Source: Demequina lignilytica (GTDB lineage: Bacteria > Actinomycetota > Actinomycetes > Actinomycetales > Demequinaceae). Taken from it: a DNA stretch of 64,000 nt. Position numbers and translations under genes: made by a program. The stretch spans positions 248,001-312,000 of the forward strand of contig NZ_JAUHPX010000004.1 in NCBI RefSeq assembly GCF_030418305.1. The letters are read 5' to 3'. Positions 1-7,120 of the stretch are shown here, piece after piece. The notes below the pieces were generated by a model. The model did not search any database, had not been told where the DNA came from, and saw only the letters and a program-made list of their open reading frames with translations. Positions within the stretch are counted from its first letter, which is position 1. Each line of letters begins with the position of its first letter.

Positions 1-1111
1 ACGCGGACTTCGACGGCGCCGTGTAGCCCGACACCCCCGCGAATCGGTAGAGGAACGCGGCCATCGCGTCGCGGCCGATCTCGGACGAGGGGCGGAACTC
101 GGTCCCCTTCGACGTGGTCCAGCCGCGCGTGACCTCGGACTGCGCCAGCCAGGCGATCTCCTTGTAGAAGGGGTGCGTGGTCGGCACGTCGATGAACGGG
201 GACTTCTTCGGCGGCGTGTAGCCCGTCACCCCGGCGAGCCGGTAGAGGAAGGCCGCCATCGCGTCGCGCTTGACGGTCGACAGGGGGCGGTACTCGTAGG
301 TGCCGTCCTTGAGCTTCCAGCCCGTGGTGATGCCTGCGGACGCCAGGAACTCGACCTCCGGGTAGAACTCGCCGTCGTAGGCGTCCCAGAACATGGGGAT
401 GCGGTCGAGCGTGAACCACAGGTCGGTCTGGTAGAAGCCGCCGAGGTCCAGCACCACGGCGTGCTCGGGTCGGAACGCGTCGAGGAAGTACTCCGAGGTG
501 TAGGTGGTCTCGTCGCTGTAGACGTCGAGCCAGGTGGCGCTCACCACCACCTCCTCGGGCACCATGGCGGTCATGTACCAGTAGCCGTCCTCGTCGGTGC
601 TCGCGGCGCCGACGATCTCGCCGTCGTAGCCCTCGGCCAGCACGACCGCGCCCTCGGCGTTCCCGCCGTCGGAGAGCGTGACGGTGCCGTAGAGGGTCTC
701 GCCGTAGTCGAGGTCGATGTCGATGCCGGTCACCGCGCCGGCGACCGTCACGGTCTCGGCCTCGTCGGCGTACCAGGTGCCGGGCCAGTACTCGGGGATC
801 AGGTTCGGGATCTCGATGCCGGCCGGGTCCTCGGCGGCCACCGCGACCATGTAGTCGCCACCCGCCGGCAGGTCGATCGTGTACGCCCCGGTCACCGGGT
901 CCACGTCGACGTACTCGACGTCGTCGCCGATCGCGACCACGTACGCCATGCCCAGCCAGCCGGCGGGCGCGCCGTCGGGGACCGAGACGGTCCCCGAGAT
1001 GGAGTAGGTGACGGCCTGGGCAGGCGCGGCTACCAGGAACGATGCGCCGATCGCCGCGAGCGCGGCGGTGGCGGCGGCGCGGCGGAGCGCGCGCGCAGGT
1101 GCAGCGGACAT
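1..1111 (-). CDS. S-layer-homology surface protein, C-terminus cut off by window edge
   Basis: Reading leftward from the ATG at 1111, the frame stays open to the window edge (about 370 residues). Residues 1-31 form a signal peptide (Arg/Ala-rich start, hydrophobic core, cleavage near APAQA). Next come beta-rich carboxypeptidase-regulatory/Cna-B-like segments with 'DEDGYWYMTAMVPEE' style turns, to about residue 230. The tail holds two S-layer-homology-like units, recognisable by 'FIDVPTTHPFYKEIAWLA' and 'RDAMAAFLYRLAGV' / 'RDAMAAFLYRFAGV'. Such units usually bind cell-wall polysaccharide, so the product is probably a non-covalently attached surface protein. The missing part probably holds a third unit. 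A hairpin and TGAGGGGG lie just before the start. The domain reading is firm; the function is unknown. Confidence 0.85.
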   Translation of the reverse strand, partial: MSAAPARALRRAAATAALAAIGASFLVAAPAQAVTYSISGTVSVPDGAPAGWLGMAYVVAIGDDVEYVDVDPVTGAYTIDLPAGGDYMVAVAAEDPAGIEIPNLIPEYWPGTWYADEAETVTVAGAVTGIDIDLDYGETLYGTVTLSDGGNAEGAVVLAEGYDGEIVGAASTDEDGYWYMTAMVPEEVVVSATWLDVYSDETTYTSEYFLDAFRPEHAVVLDLGGFYQTDLWFTLDRIPMFWDAYDGEFYPEVEFLASAGITTGWKLKDGTYEYRPLSTVKRDAMAAFLYRLAGVTGYTPPKKSPFIDVPTTHPFYKEIAWLAQSEVTRGWTTSKGTEFRPSSEIGRDAMAAFLYRFAGVSGYTAPSKSA

Positions 1112-1507
1112 GCTGAGATCCCCCTCAGTGTGGCGCGGCATCCGTGCCGCGCGTGCAGGGGGATCGTACAGCCTGCGGCACCCGGTGCCGGACGCCGCGC
1201 GCAAGCGATGCATCAGGGAGCCGGGTTGCGCATCCGCGACATGACGCCGTACAGTCCTCCCCATGTTCCGTCGAATGTGCCGCTGACCGAAGCGCACGTT
1301 CGTCGTGCGCCCGTGAGGGCGCCGGCCGCGAACTCTTGATCAGGAGCGGACGCAGGCCAGGAACCCATCACCCACGGGCCACGCTCTCGTGTCGCACCGC
1401 GCCCTCCGGGGTCGCGGACGGTCGGCGCGCTTGCACGCCCGACGGTCGGTGACACCACGCCCGGAGGCGCGGATCCGCAGCAGTTCTGGCATCACGCCAC
1501 CACCTCC
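1112..1507. promoter_or_regulatory. Divergent intergenic region between surface protein and metY
   Basis: About 400 bases without a convincing gene. On the minus-strand side, an 8-bp GC stem (1133-1140 with 1145-1152, TCCG loop) sits just before TGAGGGGG (1120-1127, minus strand) and the surface-protein start. On the plus-strand side, a 9-base direct repeat GACGGTCGG occurs at 1417-1425 and 1441-1449, ahead of metY. I could not assemble a SAM riboswitch here. Both promoters must lie in this stretch, but no clear -35/-10 pair stands out. Confidence 0.4.
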
Positions 1508-1543
1508 ATGCGAATCCACACGACCTTCAGGAGCAGAATCACC

Positions 1544-2902
1544 ATGAGCAACGACTGGGCCTTCGAGACCAAGCAGATCCACGCCGGCCAGACCCCCGAC
1601 GGCGCCACCGGCGCCCGCGCCCTCCCGATCTACCAGACCACGTCCTTCGTCTTCGAGGACACCACGCAGGCCGCGGCCCGCTTCGCGCTGGCGGAGCTCG
1701 GCCCGATCTACACGCGCATCGGCAACCCCACCCAGCAGGCCGTCGAGGACCGCGTCGCGGCGCTCGAGGGCGGCGTGGGCGCACTGCTCGTGGCCAGCGG
1801 CAGCGCCGCGAACACCCTCGCGATCCAGAACATCGCGGAGGCCGGCGACCACATCGTCTCCTCCCCCTCCCTGTACGGCGGCACCTACAACCTCTTCGAG
1901 TACACGCTGCCCAAGTACGGCATCGAGGTGACCTTCGTCGAAAACCCCGACGACCCGCAGAGCTGGCGGGACGCGGTCCGCCCCAACACCAAGGCGTTCT
2001 TCGGGGAGTCGATCTCGAACCCGAAGCAGGACCTGCTCGACATCGAGGCCGTCGCGGCCGTGGCCCACGAGGTCGGCGTCCCGCTGATCGTCGACAACAC
2101 CGTCGCGAGCCCCTACCTGATCAACCCGCTCAAGTGGGGCGCGGACATCGTCACCCACTCGGCCACCAAGTACCTCGGCGGGCACGGCACGGCCATCGGC
2201 GGCGTGATCGTGGACGGCGGCTCGTTCGACTTCGGCGCGCACCCCGAGCGCTTCCCGAACTACAACACGCCCGACCCGAGCTACAACGGGCTCGTGTACG
2301 CCCGCGACCTGGGCCCGGACGGCATCTTCGGGGTGAACCTCGCCTTCATCCTCAAGGCCCGCGTGCAGCTGCTGCGCGACACCGGCGCCGCGATCAGCCC
2401 GTTCAACGCGTTCCTCATCGCGCAGGGCATCGAGACCCTCAGCCTGCGCGTGGAGCGTCACGTCGAGAACGCGAAGCAGGTCGCCGACTTCCTCGAGGGC
2501 CACGCCCAGGTGACGTCGGTCGCGTACTCGGGCCTCGCCTCGTCCCGGTGGAACCACCTGCAGCGCAAGTACGCCCCGAAGGGCGGCGGAAGCGTCCTCG
2601 CCTTCGAGATCGTGGGCGGCAAGGAGGCGGGCCAGGCGTTCGTCGACGCGCTGCAGCTGCACTCCCTGGTGGCGAACATCGGCGACGTCCGCTCGCTCGC
2701 GATCCACCCGGCGACCACCACGCACTCGCAGCTCAATGAGACGCAGCAGGCGTCGACCGGCGTCTCCCCGGGCCTGGTGCGCCTCGCGGTGGGCATCGAG
2801 AACATCGACGACATCCTGGGCGACCTCGCGCTCGGCTTCGAGGCCGCGGCGGCCGTCGTGGCACGCCAGGACGATGCCGTGGCAGAGACGGTGCCCGCGT
2901 GA
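1544..2902 (+). CDS. metY: O-acetylhomoserine/O-acetylserine sulfhydrylase
   Basis: PLP-dependent enzyme that makes homocysteine from O-acetylhomoserine and sulfide (methionine synthesis, cytosol). The 452-aa length is typical of the Cys/Met-metabolism family. The PLP lysine lies in 'HSATKYLGGHG' (K209), and the N-terminal 'FETKQIHAGQ' and 'RIGNPTQQAVEDRVAALEGG' blocks are diagnostic. I chose ATG 1544, with AGGAG about 9 bases upstream; an in-frame ATG at 1508 adds 12 residues and has no good ribosome site. The stop overlaps the metX GTG start (GTGA), so the two are translationally coupled and supply successive steps. Function assignment is firm; whether it also accepts O-acetylserine in vivo is open. 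Confidence 0.95.
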   Translation: MSNDWAFETKQIHAGQTPDGATGARALPIYQTTSFVFEDTTQAAARFALAELGPIYTRIGNPTQQAVEDRVAALEGGVGALLVASGSAANTLAIQNIAEAGDHIVSSPSLYGGTYNLFEYTLPKYGIEVTFVENPDDPQSWRDAVRPNTKAFFGESISNPKQDLLDIEAVAAVAHEVGVPLIVDNTVASPYLINPLKWGADIVTHSATKYLGGHGTAIGGVIVDGGSFDFGAHPERFPNYNTPDPSYNGLVYARDLGPDGIFGVNLAFILKARVQLLRDTGAAISPFNAFLIAQGIETLSLRVERHVENAKQVADFLEGHAQVTSVAYSGLASSRWNHLQRKYAPKGGGSVLAFEIVGGKEAGQAFVDALQLHSLVANIGDVRSLAIHPATTTHSQLNETQQASTGVSPGLVRLAVGIENIDDILGDLALGFEAAAAVVARQDDAVAETVPA

Positions 2903-4101
2903 CCGACCACGTCGACACCGCCTGGGCGCCGGCGGGCGAGGCGAGGGACGGGCACCGCCCGATCCCCGCATCGTCCGCCTGGCGCCCGGGCGACCACCCG
3001 GGGCAGCGCAGGTTCGCGCACGTGGGGGTCATCCCGCTGGAGGGCGACCCGCGCGGCGAGCTCGACGTGACGCTCGCGTACGAGACGTGGGGCGAGCTCA
3101 ACGAGGCGCGCGACAACGCCGTCTACGTGGCGCACGCGTTCACGGGCGACAGCCACGTGGTGGGCGCGGCCGGGCCGGGGCATCTCACCGGTGGCTGGTG
3201 GGAGGACCTGGTCGGGCCGGGCAAGGTGATCGACACCGACCGGTACTTCGTGGTGAGCGCGAACGTGGTCGGCGGATGCCAGGGCTCGACCGGGCCGGCG
3301 CATCCGCACCCGGAGGACGGGCGGCCGTGGGGCTCGTCGTTCCCGTACGTCACGCTGCACGACCAGGTGGTCGCGGAGGCGCGGCTGGCCGACCTGCTGG
3401 GTGTCGACGTCTGGGCGCTGGTCATCGGGCCGTCGATGGGCGGGATGCGCGCGGTCGAGTGGGCGGCGACGTTCCCGGAGCGGGTGCGGGCGATCGGCGC
3501 GATCGGCACCACGGCTGCCACCACGGCCGACCAGATCTCCTGGCACGCGGCGCAGGCGGCGGCCATTCGGCTGGACCCGGGTTTCCACGGCGGCGACTAC
3601 TACGACCGGCCCGACGGCGAGGGCCCGCACCACGGCCTCGGGCTGGCGCGGGTGATCGCGCACACGACCTACAGGAGCGCGCCGGAGCTCAACGAGCGCT
3701 TCGGGCGCTCCGTCCAGGACGGGGACCCGCTGCGCCCGGAGGGCTTCTTCGCGGTCGAGAGCTACCTTGATCACCACGCCGACAAGCTCGCGCGCCGCTT
3801 CGACGCGAACGCCTACCTGCGGATGCTGCACGCGATCAACACGCACGACGTGGGCCGGGGTCGCGGCGGCGTCGAGGCCGCGCTGTCGCGCTACGAGGGC
3901 GAGGCGCTGGTGGTCGCGATCGACTCCGACCGGCTCTTCCCGCTGTCCGATGCGGAGCGGCTCGCGGGCGCGCTGCCGCGCGCGGAGCTGGTGGTGCTGC
4001 ACAGCGAGATCGGCCACGACGGCTTCCTGGTGCCCGAGTCGGGGCTGAACGATGCGGTGGCGGGGTTGTTGGACAGGGTCGCGGTGGGCGCGGCGGCCTA
4101 A
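2899..4101 (+). CDS. metX: Homoserine O-acetyltransferase
   Basis: Transfers acetyl from acetyl-CoA to homoserine, giving the O-acetylhomoserine used by the upstream sulfhydrylase. It has an alpha/beta-hydrolase fold: the nucleophile elbow 'GPSMGGMRAVEW' places Ser179, the acid is in 'AIDSDRLFP' (D344) and the histidine is in 'GHDGFL' (H373). The family block 'GDSHVVG' near the N-terminus is also present. 400 aa is slightly long, with an extra Asp/His-rich N-terminal stretch. It starts with GTG overlapping the metY stop. Its TAA shares bases with the stop of the convergent PqqD-like gene, so no terminator separates the two strands there. Confidence 0.95.
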   Translation: MTDHVDTAWAPAGEARDGHRPIPASSAWRPGDHPGQRRFAHVGVIPLEGDPRGELDVTLAYETWGELNEARDNAVYVAHAFTGDSHVVGAAGPGHLTGGWWEDLVGPGKVIDTDRYFVVSANVVGGCQGSTGPAHPHPEDGRPWGSSFPYVTLHDQVVAEARLADLLGVDVWALVIGPSMGGMRAVEWAATFPERVRAIGAIGTTAATTADQISWHAAQAAAIRLDPGFHGGDYYDRPDGEGPHHGLGLARVIAHTTYRSAPELNERFGRSVQDGDPLRPEGFFAVESYLDHHADKLARRFDANAYLRMLHAINTHDVGRGRGGVEAALSRYEGEALVVAIDSDRLFPLSDAERLAGALPRAELVVLHSEIGHDGFLVPESGLNDAVAGLLDRVAVGAAA

Positions 4102-4442
4102 GGGGCCGTCTCGCCGCCGTCCGCTGCGGCGCCATCCGCAGCCGCGCCGTCCACAGCAGCGCTGTCCACCACGAGGCGGAGCTCGAGGAGCTGGGCGACG
4201 AAGTCGCGCACCTGGGGAGCGATCTCCTCGGCGAGCGCCTCGTATACCTCGGCGAGCTCGTCGACGATCTCCTGCTCCGTGCGCGTGCCGTCGATGCGGA
4301 TCCAGATCTCGAAGGCGGTCCCCTCGAAGATGTAGGGCACCTGCTGCTCCTCGAGGCGGGGCAGGTTCAGCACCGTCGCCCGGTCCTCGGAGGTGACCTC
4401 GGCGAGGCCCTCGTGACGGGCCAGCGGGGACGGCGTGCTCAT
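4098..4442 (-). CDS. PqqD-like peptide-binding protein
   Basis: 114 aa. Residues about 15-95 look like a PqqD/RRE winged-helix fold: 'LPRLEEQQVPYIFEGTAFEI', then a helix with 'RIDGTRTEQEIVDELAEVYE' and 'VRDFVAQLLELRLV'. PqqD proteins usually present peptides to a maturation enzyme or act as standalone chaperones. The C-terminus is a low-complexity Ala/Asp/Gly tail (about 20 residues) outside the fold. It lies 35 bases after the orphan 175-aa gene on the same strand, with AGGATGA before ATG 4442, so the two are probably one operon. No radical-SAM partner is visible. The fold call is good; the partner and role are unknown. Confidence 0.75.
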   Translation of the reverse strand: MSTPSPLARHEGLAEVTSEDRATVLNLPRLEEQQVPYIFEGTAFEIWIRIDGTRTEQEIVDELAEVYEALAEEIAPQVRDFVAQLLELRLVVDSAAVDGAAADGAAADGGETAP

Positions 4443-4477
4443 GGCTTCATCCTGCCCGATCCGGGCGGAGGAACCTG

Positions 4478-5005
4478 TCAGGCGACGGTGACGCGCTGGA
4501 CGGTGGGCGCATGGTCGGCCCCGGTGCCGTGCACCGCGGCGGTGAGCACGATCTCGCGCCCGGCGATCCGGGTGCCCGGCTCGATGCCAAGCCGCGCCGT
4601 GATGCCGGTGCTGCCGCCGTGGCCGAGGATGCCCGCGAAGGTGAAGGTCGCGCGACCGGCGCCGGCGTCGACTGCGAGGCTCCAGCCCTCCTCGGCGCCG
4701 CGGTCGAGCTGGTGCCAGAACGGGTCGGAGTCGAACCAGACGCCGGGCGCGTCGAGCGTGAGGATCGCGCCGCGGATGGGCGAGCCGTCGGCCGACTCGT
4801 GCAGGACGCTCGCGCGTAGCAGCAGGGCGGCGGCGCCGTCGCCGGCGGCCTCCATCGCGGCGATGTCGGACAGGTGCAGCTGGCCGATGGGTGCCGAGGC
4901 GGCGATGTCCGGCGCGGTGACCGCGGCGGCCACGGGCTCGCGCCACGGGTCGGAGTCGGTCGCCGCCATCCGTCGTGCCTGACCCTGCGTCAGATATGCG
5001 TCCAT
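4478..5005 (-). CDS. Conserved-looking orphan protein next to PqqD
   Basis: 175 aa, family not recognised. There is no signal peptide or membrane segment, so it is probably cytosolic. The N-terminal 40 residues are Ala/Arg-rich and helical; the rest is rich in beta-forming stretches ('AILTLDAPGVWFDSDPFW', 'RATFTFAGILGHGG', 'AGREIVLTAAVHG'). It precedes the PqqD-like gene in the same operon, so it is a candidate substrate or partner of that protein. Coding potential is good: GC-rich third positions, an SD-like GGGGGAGG before ATG 5005, and no competing frame. A hairpin ending in TGAGGGGG (arms 5043-5049 and 5062-5068) lies in its leader. Confidence 0.65.
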   Translation of the reverse strand: MDAYLTQGQARRMAATDSDPWREPVAAAVTAPDIAASAPIGQLHLSDIAAMEAAGDGAAALLLRASVLHESADGSPIRGAILTLDAPGVWFDSDPFWHQLDRGAEEGWSLAVDAGAGRATFTFAGILGHGGSTGITARLGIEPGTRIAGREIVLTAAVHGTGADHAPTVQRVTVA

Positions 5006-5036
5006 CGGGCGCCTCCCCCAGTCGTCGGGCCAGGCG

Positions 5037-5068
5037 CCCCCTCAGGCACCGGGCCGTCATCGTGCCTG
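5037..5068 (-). promoter_or_regulatory. Leader hairpin followed by TGAGGGGG
   Basis: On the minus strand a 7-bp stem (CAGGCAC / GTGCCTG, loop of 12) ends inside TGAGGGGG (5037-5044), ahead of the 175-aa gene. The same hairpin-then-TGAGGGG order precedes several other envelope genes in this window. It could be a translation-initiation or regulatory leader; the function is not known. Confidence 0.4.
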
Positions 5069-5193
5069 ACGGATGGAAATTACCGCGTCATGGACATGAG
5101 ATTCCAGCGCGAGTGCTGAACGTCTCACCCGGGAGAATCAGGGGCGATACGGACACATCGGAAGGCGCCGCGCGACGAGGCCCTCTCACATGC

Positions 5194-5229
5194 AAACGCC
5201 CGCGGCGCTCAGAGCATCCGCGGGCGCTT
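5194..5229 (-). terminator. Hairpin terminator after Tat-exported protein gene
   Basis: 9-bp GC stem CGCCCGCGG / CCGCGGGCG (5197-5205 and 5218-5226), lying 16 bases beyond the stop of the 190-aa Tat-signal gene and followed by a short T run in the minus direction. It looks like an intrinsic terminator with a weak U-tract. Confidence 0.7.
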
Positions 5230-5241
5230 GAAGCGCAGAAA

Positions 5242-5814
5242 CTACTTCTTGAGCTTGACGGGAACAACCTCGTAGCCGGCATTCACGCTCCAGCTCGGTC
5301 CCGTGTACGCCTCGATGACGATCTTCTCGATGCTCTCGAAGCGGTTGATGTTGAAGTCGAGCGTGGTGGCGCTGGAACCGGAGAGCACAAGCGGACCGCC
5401 GACCGGGTTGAAGACCGCGATGCCCGAACCGCCGACCGTCGTCGGCATGGTCGACGCACCGGCGTTGTAGGTCCAGGTGCTGGTGTCGTTGGAGACACCG
5501 AGCGACTCCTTGAACTGCCCGTTGTTGTCCTGCGTGAAGTACACGCTGACGCTGACGATCTGGATGTCATGCGTGCTGTTGTTGTCCTGGCGCTGCAGCG
5601 TGAGCTCGATGTGCTGCTGGCTCTCACCCGGGTTCGGCACATAACCGGTGTTGGTCTGGAGCAGGATCGGGTACGCGTTCGGGTCCGACCCGGCGAAGGC
5701 CGGGGCAGCCGTGGCGACGAGCACCGCAGGCACCGACCATGCGGCGCCCTGGACGACGCGGCGGCGCGAGATGTGCGAGTGCGCGCGCGAACGCGCGACA
5801 GTGTTCTCAGTCAA
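5242..5814 (-). CDS. Small Tat-exported surface/secreted protein A
   Basis: 190 aa. A twin-arginine signal occupies residues 1-41 ('SRRRVVQGAAWSVPAVLVAT', cleavage near APAFA), so it is exported folded. The mature part is Thr/Ser/Asn-rich and beta-strand-like ('DIQIVSVSVYF', 'IEKIVIEAYTG'), suggesting a single Ig-like sandwich; no cysteine or C-terminal anchor is visible. It starts with TTG 5814 behind GAGGAG. The leader holds TGAGGGG (minus strand, 5840-5846). Its signal is nearly the same as that of the 154-aa protein one gene away. The function is unknown; its place beside PqqD/HPr-kinase and EPS genes suggests an envelope role. Confidence 0.75.
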   Translation of the reverse strand: MTENTVARSRAHSHISRRRVVQGAAWSVPAVLVATAAPAFAGSDPNAYPILLQTNTGYVPNPGESQQHIELTLQRQDNNSTHDIQIVSVSVYFTQDNNGQFKESLGVSNDTSTWTYNAGASTMPTTVGGSGIAVFNPVGGPLVLSGSSATTLDFNINRFESIEKIVIEAYTGPSWSVNAGYEVVPVKLKK

Positions 5815-5948
5815 GGGGGGACTCCTCAGCTTGGGGCTACCCCTCAGCGGGCACCCGGCGCCAGAGTAGCCGCATCGTCCCTGGTTGACGAGCCAAATCG
5901 CGCAAGTGTTCCGCTATGTGGCGAGATGTCCGAATCTGCGCGGACGCC

Positions 5949-6155
5949 CTAACGCCAGGGGCCCAGGCCGCGCACCGAGACCTCCGGGGCGCCGAACGTC
6001 GGCTCAGGCGCCGCAGGAGGGAACATTGCGAGTATCGCCACGGTGACCAGAATCATGGCGACGACGATGATCGCCCAGCCGGGCGCCCCCGCGTGGTCCC
6101 GAGCGATCCACGGCTTATCGAGCGAATGCTTGCGTCGCGCGTGTCGATATCCCAT
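5949..6155 (-). CDS. Small single-pass membrane protein
   Basis: 68 aa: a basic N-terminus (MGYRHARRKH), then one hydrophobic segment at about residues 27-45 ('GWAIIVVAMILVTVAILAMF'), then a short Pro-rich tail. The likely topology is N-in with a short outside tail. It sits between the two Tat-exported protein genes on the same strand. No family was recognised. It starts at ATG 6155 with a G-rich stretch upstream. The sequence is short but its membrane profile and codon use look genuine. Confidence 0.5.
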   Translation of the reverse strand: MGYRHARRKHSLDKPWIARDHAGAPGWAIIVVAMILVTVAILAMFPPAAPEPTFGAPEVSVRGLGPWR

Positions 6156-6273
6156 GAGAGCGCCCCCGTGTCTCGCACTGATACACGTGGCACTCTAACC
6201 GGACATTTCGGACATGGGGCAGGGTTTCGCCGAGAATTCACCCGCGCGAAACATGAGGCCGCGCAGGCCCGGT

Positions 6274-6738
6274 CTATGCGAGGTAGCTACGGCTCTGAGA
6301 CACCGCGCCGAAGCCGGACTGGCCCGACAGCGACACTGCGGTCGTCGAGCCCTGGAGACCGGAGCCGTTATTCCAGTTGTGGCTGAGGGACAGCGTCACC
6401 GTGGAAGCCGACACCCTGCCGCCGAGGTACGTGAAGACGTTCCCCGAGCGCGACCATCCTGCGGGAGTCGTCCCCCAGGTACCGCCCGAGCGGGGCAGAT
6501 TGAAGGTCAGCGTGAACCCCGTGTCGAGGTAGGAGTCGACAGGCCCGCCGACAGCGACGCTGATCGAGTAGGCGATCGAGGTGCCGTTGTGGGACGCGGA
6601 CCCACCCAGATTCACGCTCGGCGCATCCCCGGAGGCAGCGAGCGCCGGAGCCGCCGACGCGACAAGGATCGCGGGCGTCGCCCAAGCGGCTCCCTGAATC
6701 ACGCGCCTACGTGAGACGCCAGTGCTCTGCTCGGTCAT
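6274..6738 (-). CDS. Small Tat-exported surface/secreted protein B
   Basis: 154 aa. The Tat signal 'SRRRVIQGAAWATPAILVAS' ends near APALA (about residue 35). The mature part (about 120 aa) is Ser/Gly/Thr-rich and beta-like ('GTSIAYSISVAVGG', 'TGFTLTFNLPRSGG'), without cysteines or an anchor. ATG 6738 has GGAGGAG 4 bases upstream; an in-frame extension to about 6828 lacks the signal layout. TGAGGGG lies at 6766-6772 (minus strand), and a perfect CRP-type palindrome overlaps the probable -35. It is paired in position and signal with the 190-aa protein downstream. The function is unknown. Confidence 0.75.
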   Translation of the reverse strand: MTEQSTGVSRRRVIQGAAWATPAILVASAAPALAASGDAPSVNLGGSASHNGTSIAYSISVAVGGPVDSYLDTGFTLTFNLPRSGGTWGTTPAGWSRSGNVFTYLGGRVSASTVTLSLSHNWNNGSGLQGSTTAVSLSGQSGFGAVSQSRSYLA

Positions 6739-6789
6739 GTCGCTCCTCCGTCGGGTGTGCGGCTGCCCCTCAGCTGCCGGCCAGTTGGT

Positions 6790-6829
6790 CCAAGGGTAGA
6801 GACCAATTGACCATGTGACAAGCGTCACA
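6790..6829 (-). promoter_or_regulatory. Promoter with perfect CRP-type operator
   Basis: TGTGACAAGCGTCACA at 6814-6829 matches the CRP/GlxR consensus TGTGA-N6-TCACA exactly. On the minus strand its right half supplies TTGTCA as a -35, followed after 17 bases by TACCCT as a -10. The start of the 154-aa Tat protein is 75 bases away. An operator overlapping -35 usually means repression or context-dependent activation. Confidence 0.65.
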
Positions 6830-6844
6830 AGTTGAACGGGCGTC

Positions 6845-7120
6845 CTATCCAGTTATCGACACGACGCCACGATTCTGAAGCGTTGTCAGAACCTCTCTGA
6901 CCGCAGCGCTCGTATCGGCGCCCTCGGGCGCGCCGAACAACTCTTCTAGGTGTGCGGCGATCGCAGAGACGGTCGCATCCCCCTCGGCGCAGAACAGCAC
7001 CGCGGCGGTCGCAAGCTCTGACAGCAGCGAGACATCGTTCCCCGAAAGCGCAAGCGCCTGGCCGTCCCGCTCGATCAGGTCGTCCCACGTCGCCGTGACA
7101 AGCGCATCATCGGGAATCAT
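6845..7120 (-). CDS. PqqD family protein, partner of HPr-kinase-like fusion
   Basis: 91 aa, the usual size of a standalone PqqD/RRE protein. The family pattern is visible: an N-terminal strand pair ('DLIERDGQALALSGNDVSLL'), a hydrophobic recognition helix, and a C-terminal winged-helix half ('AIAAHLEELFG', 'VREVLTTLQNRGVV'). Its start overlaps the end of the HPr-kinase-like gene by 4 bases, implying coupled translation and a functional pair. In proteobacterial HPr-rel-A systems a PqqD-like peptide chaperone sits next to an HprK-related kinase; this is the same order. The substrate is unknown. Confidence 0.8.
   Translation of the reverse strand: MIPDDALVTATWDDLIERDGQALALSGNDVSLLSELATAAVLFCAEGDATVSAIAAHLEELFGAPEGADTSAAVREVLTTLQNRGVVSITG

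Noticed and set aside
173-1339. 388-codon plus-strand frame over the S-layer-homology gene
   Set aside because: The minus-strand frame encodes a signal peptide and two S-layer-homology units; the plus-strand translation is Arg/Gly/Val-rich shadow sequence.
1340-1543. SAM riboswitch upstream of metY
   Set aside because: A loose AGGAGCGG...GGAACCC resemblance exists, but the conserved core segments and pairing of SAM-I, SAM-II or SAM-IV could not be found. A covariance-model search (Rfam) would decide.
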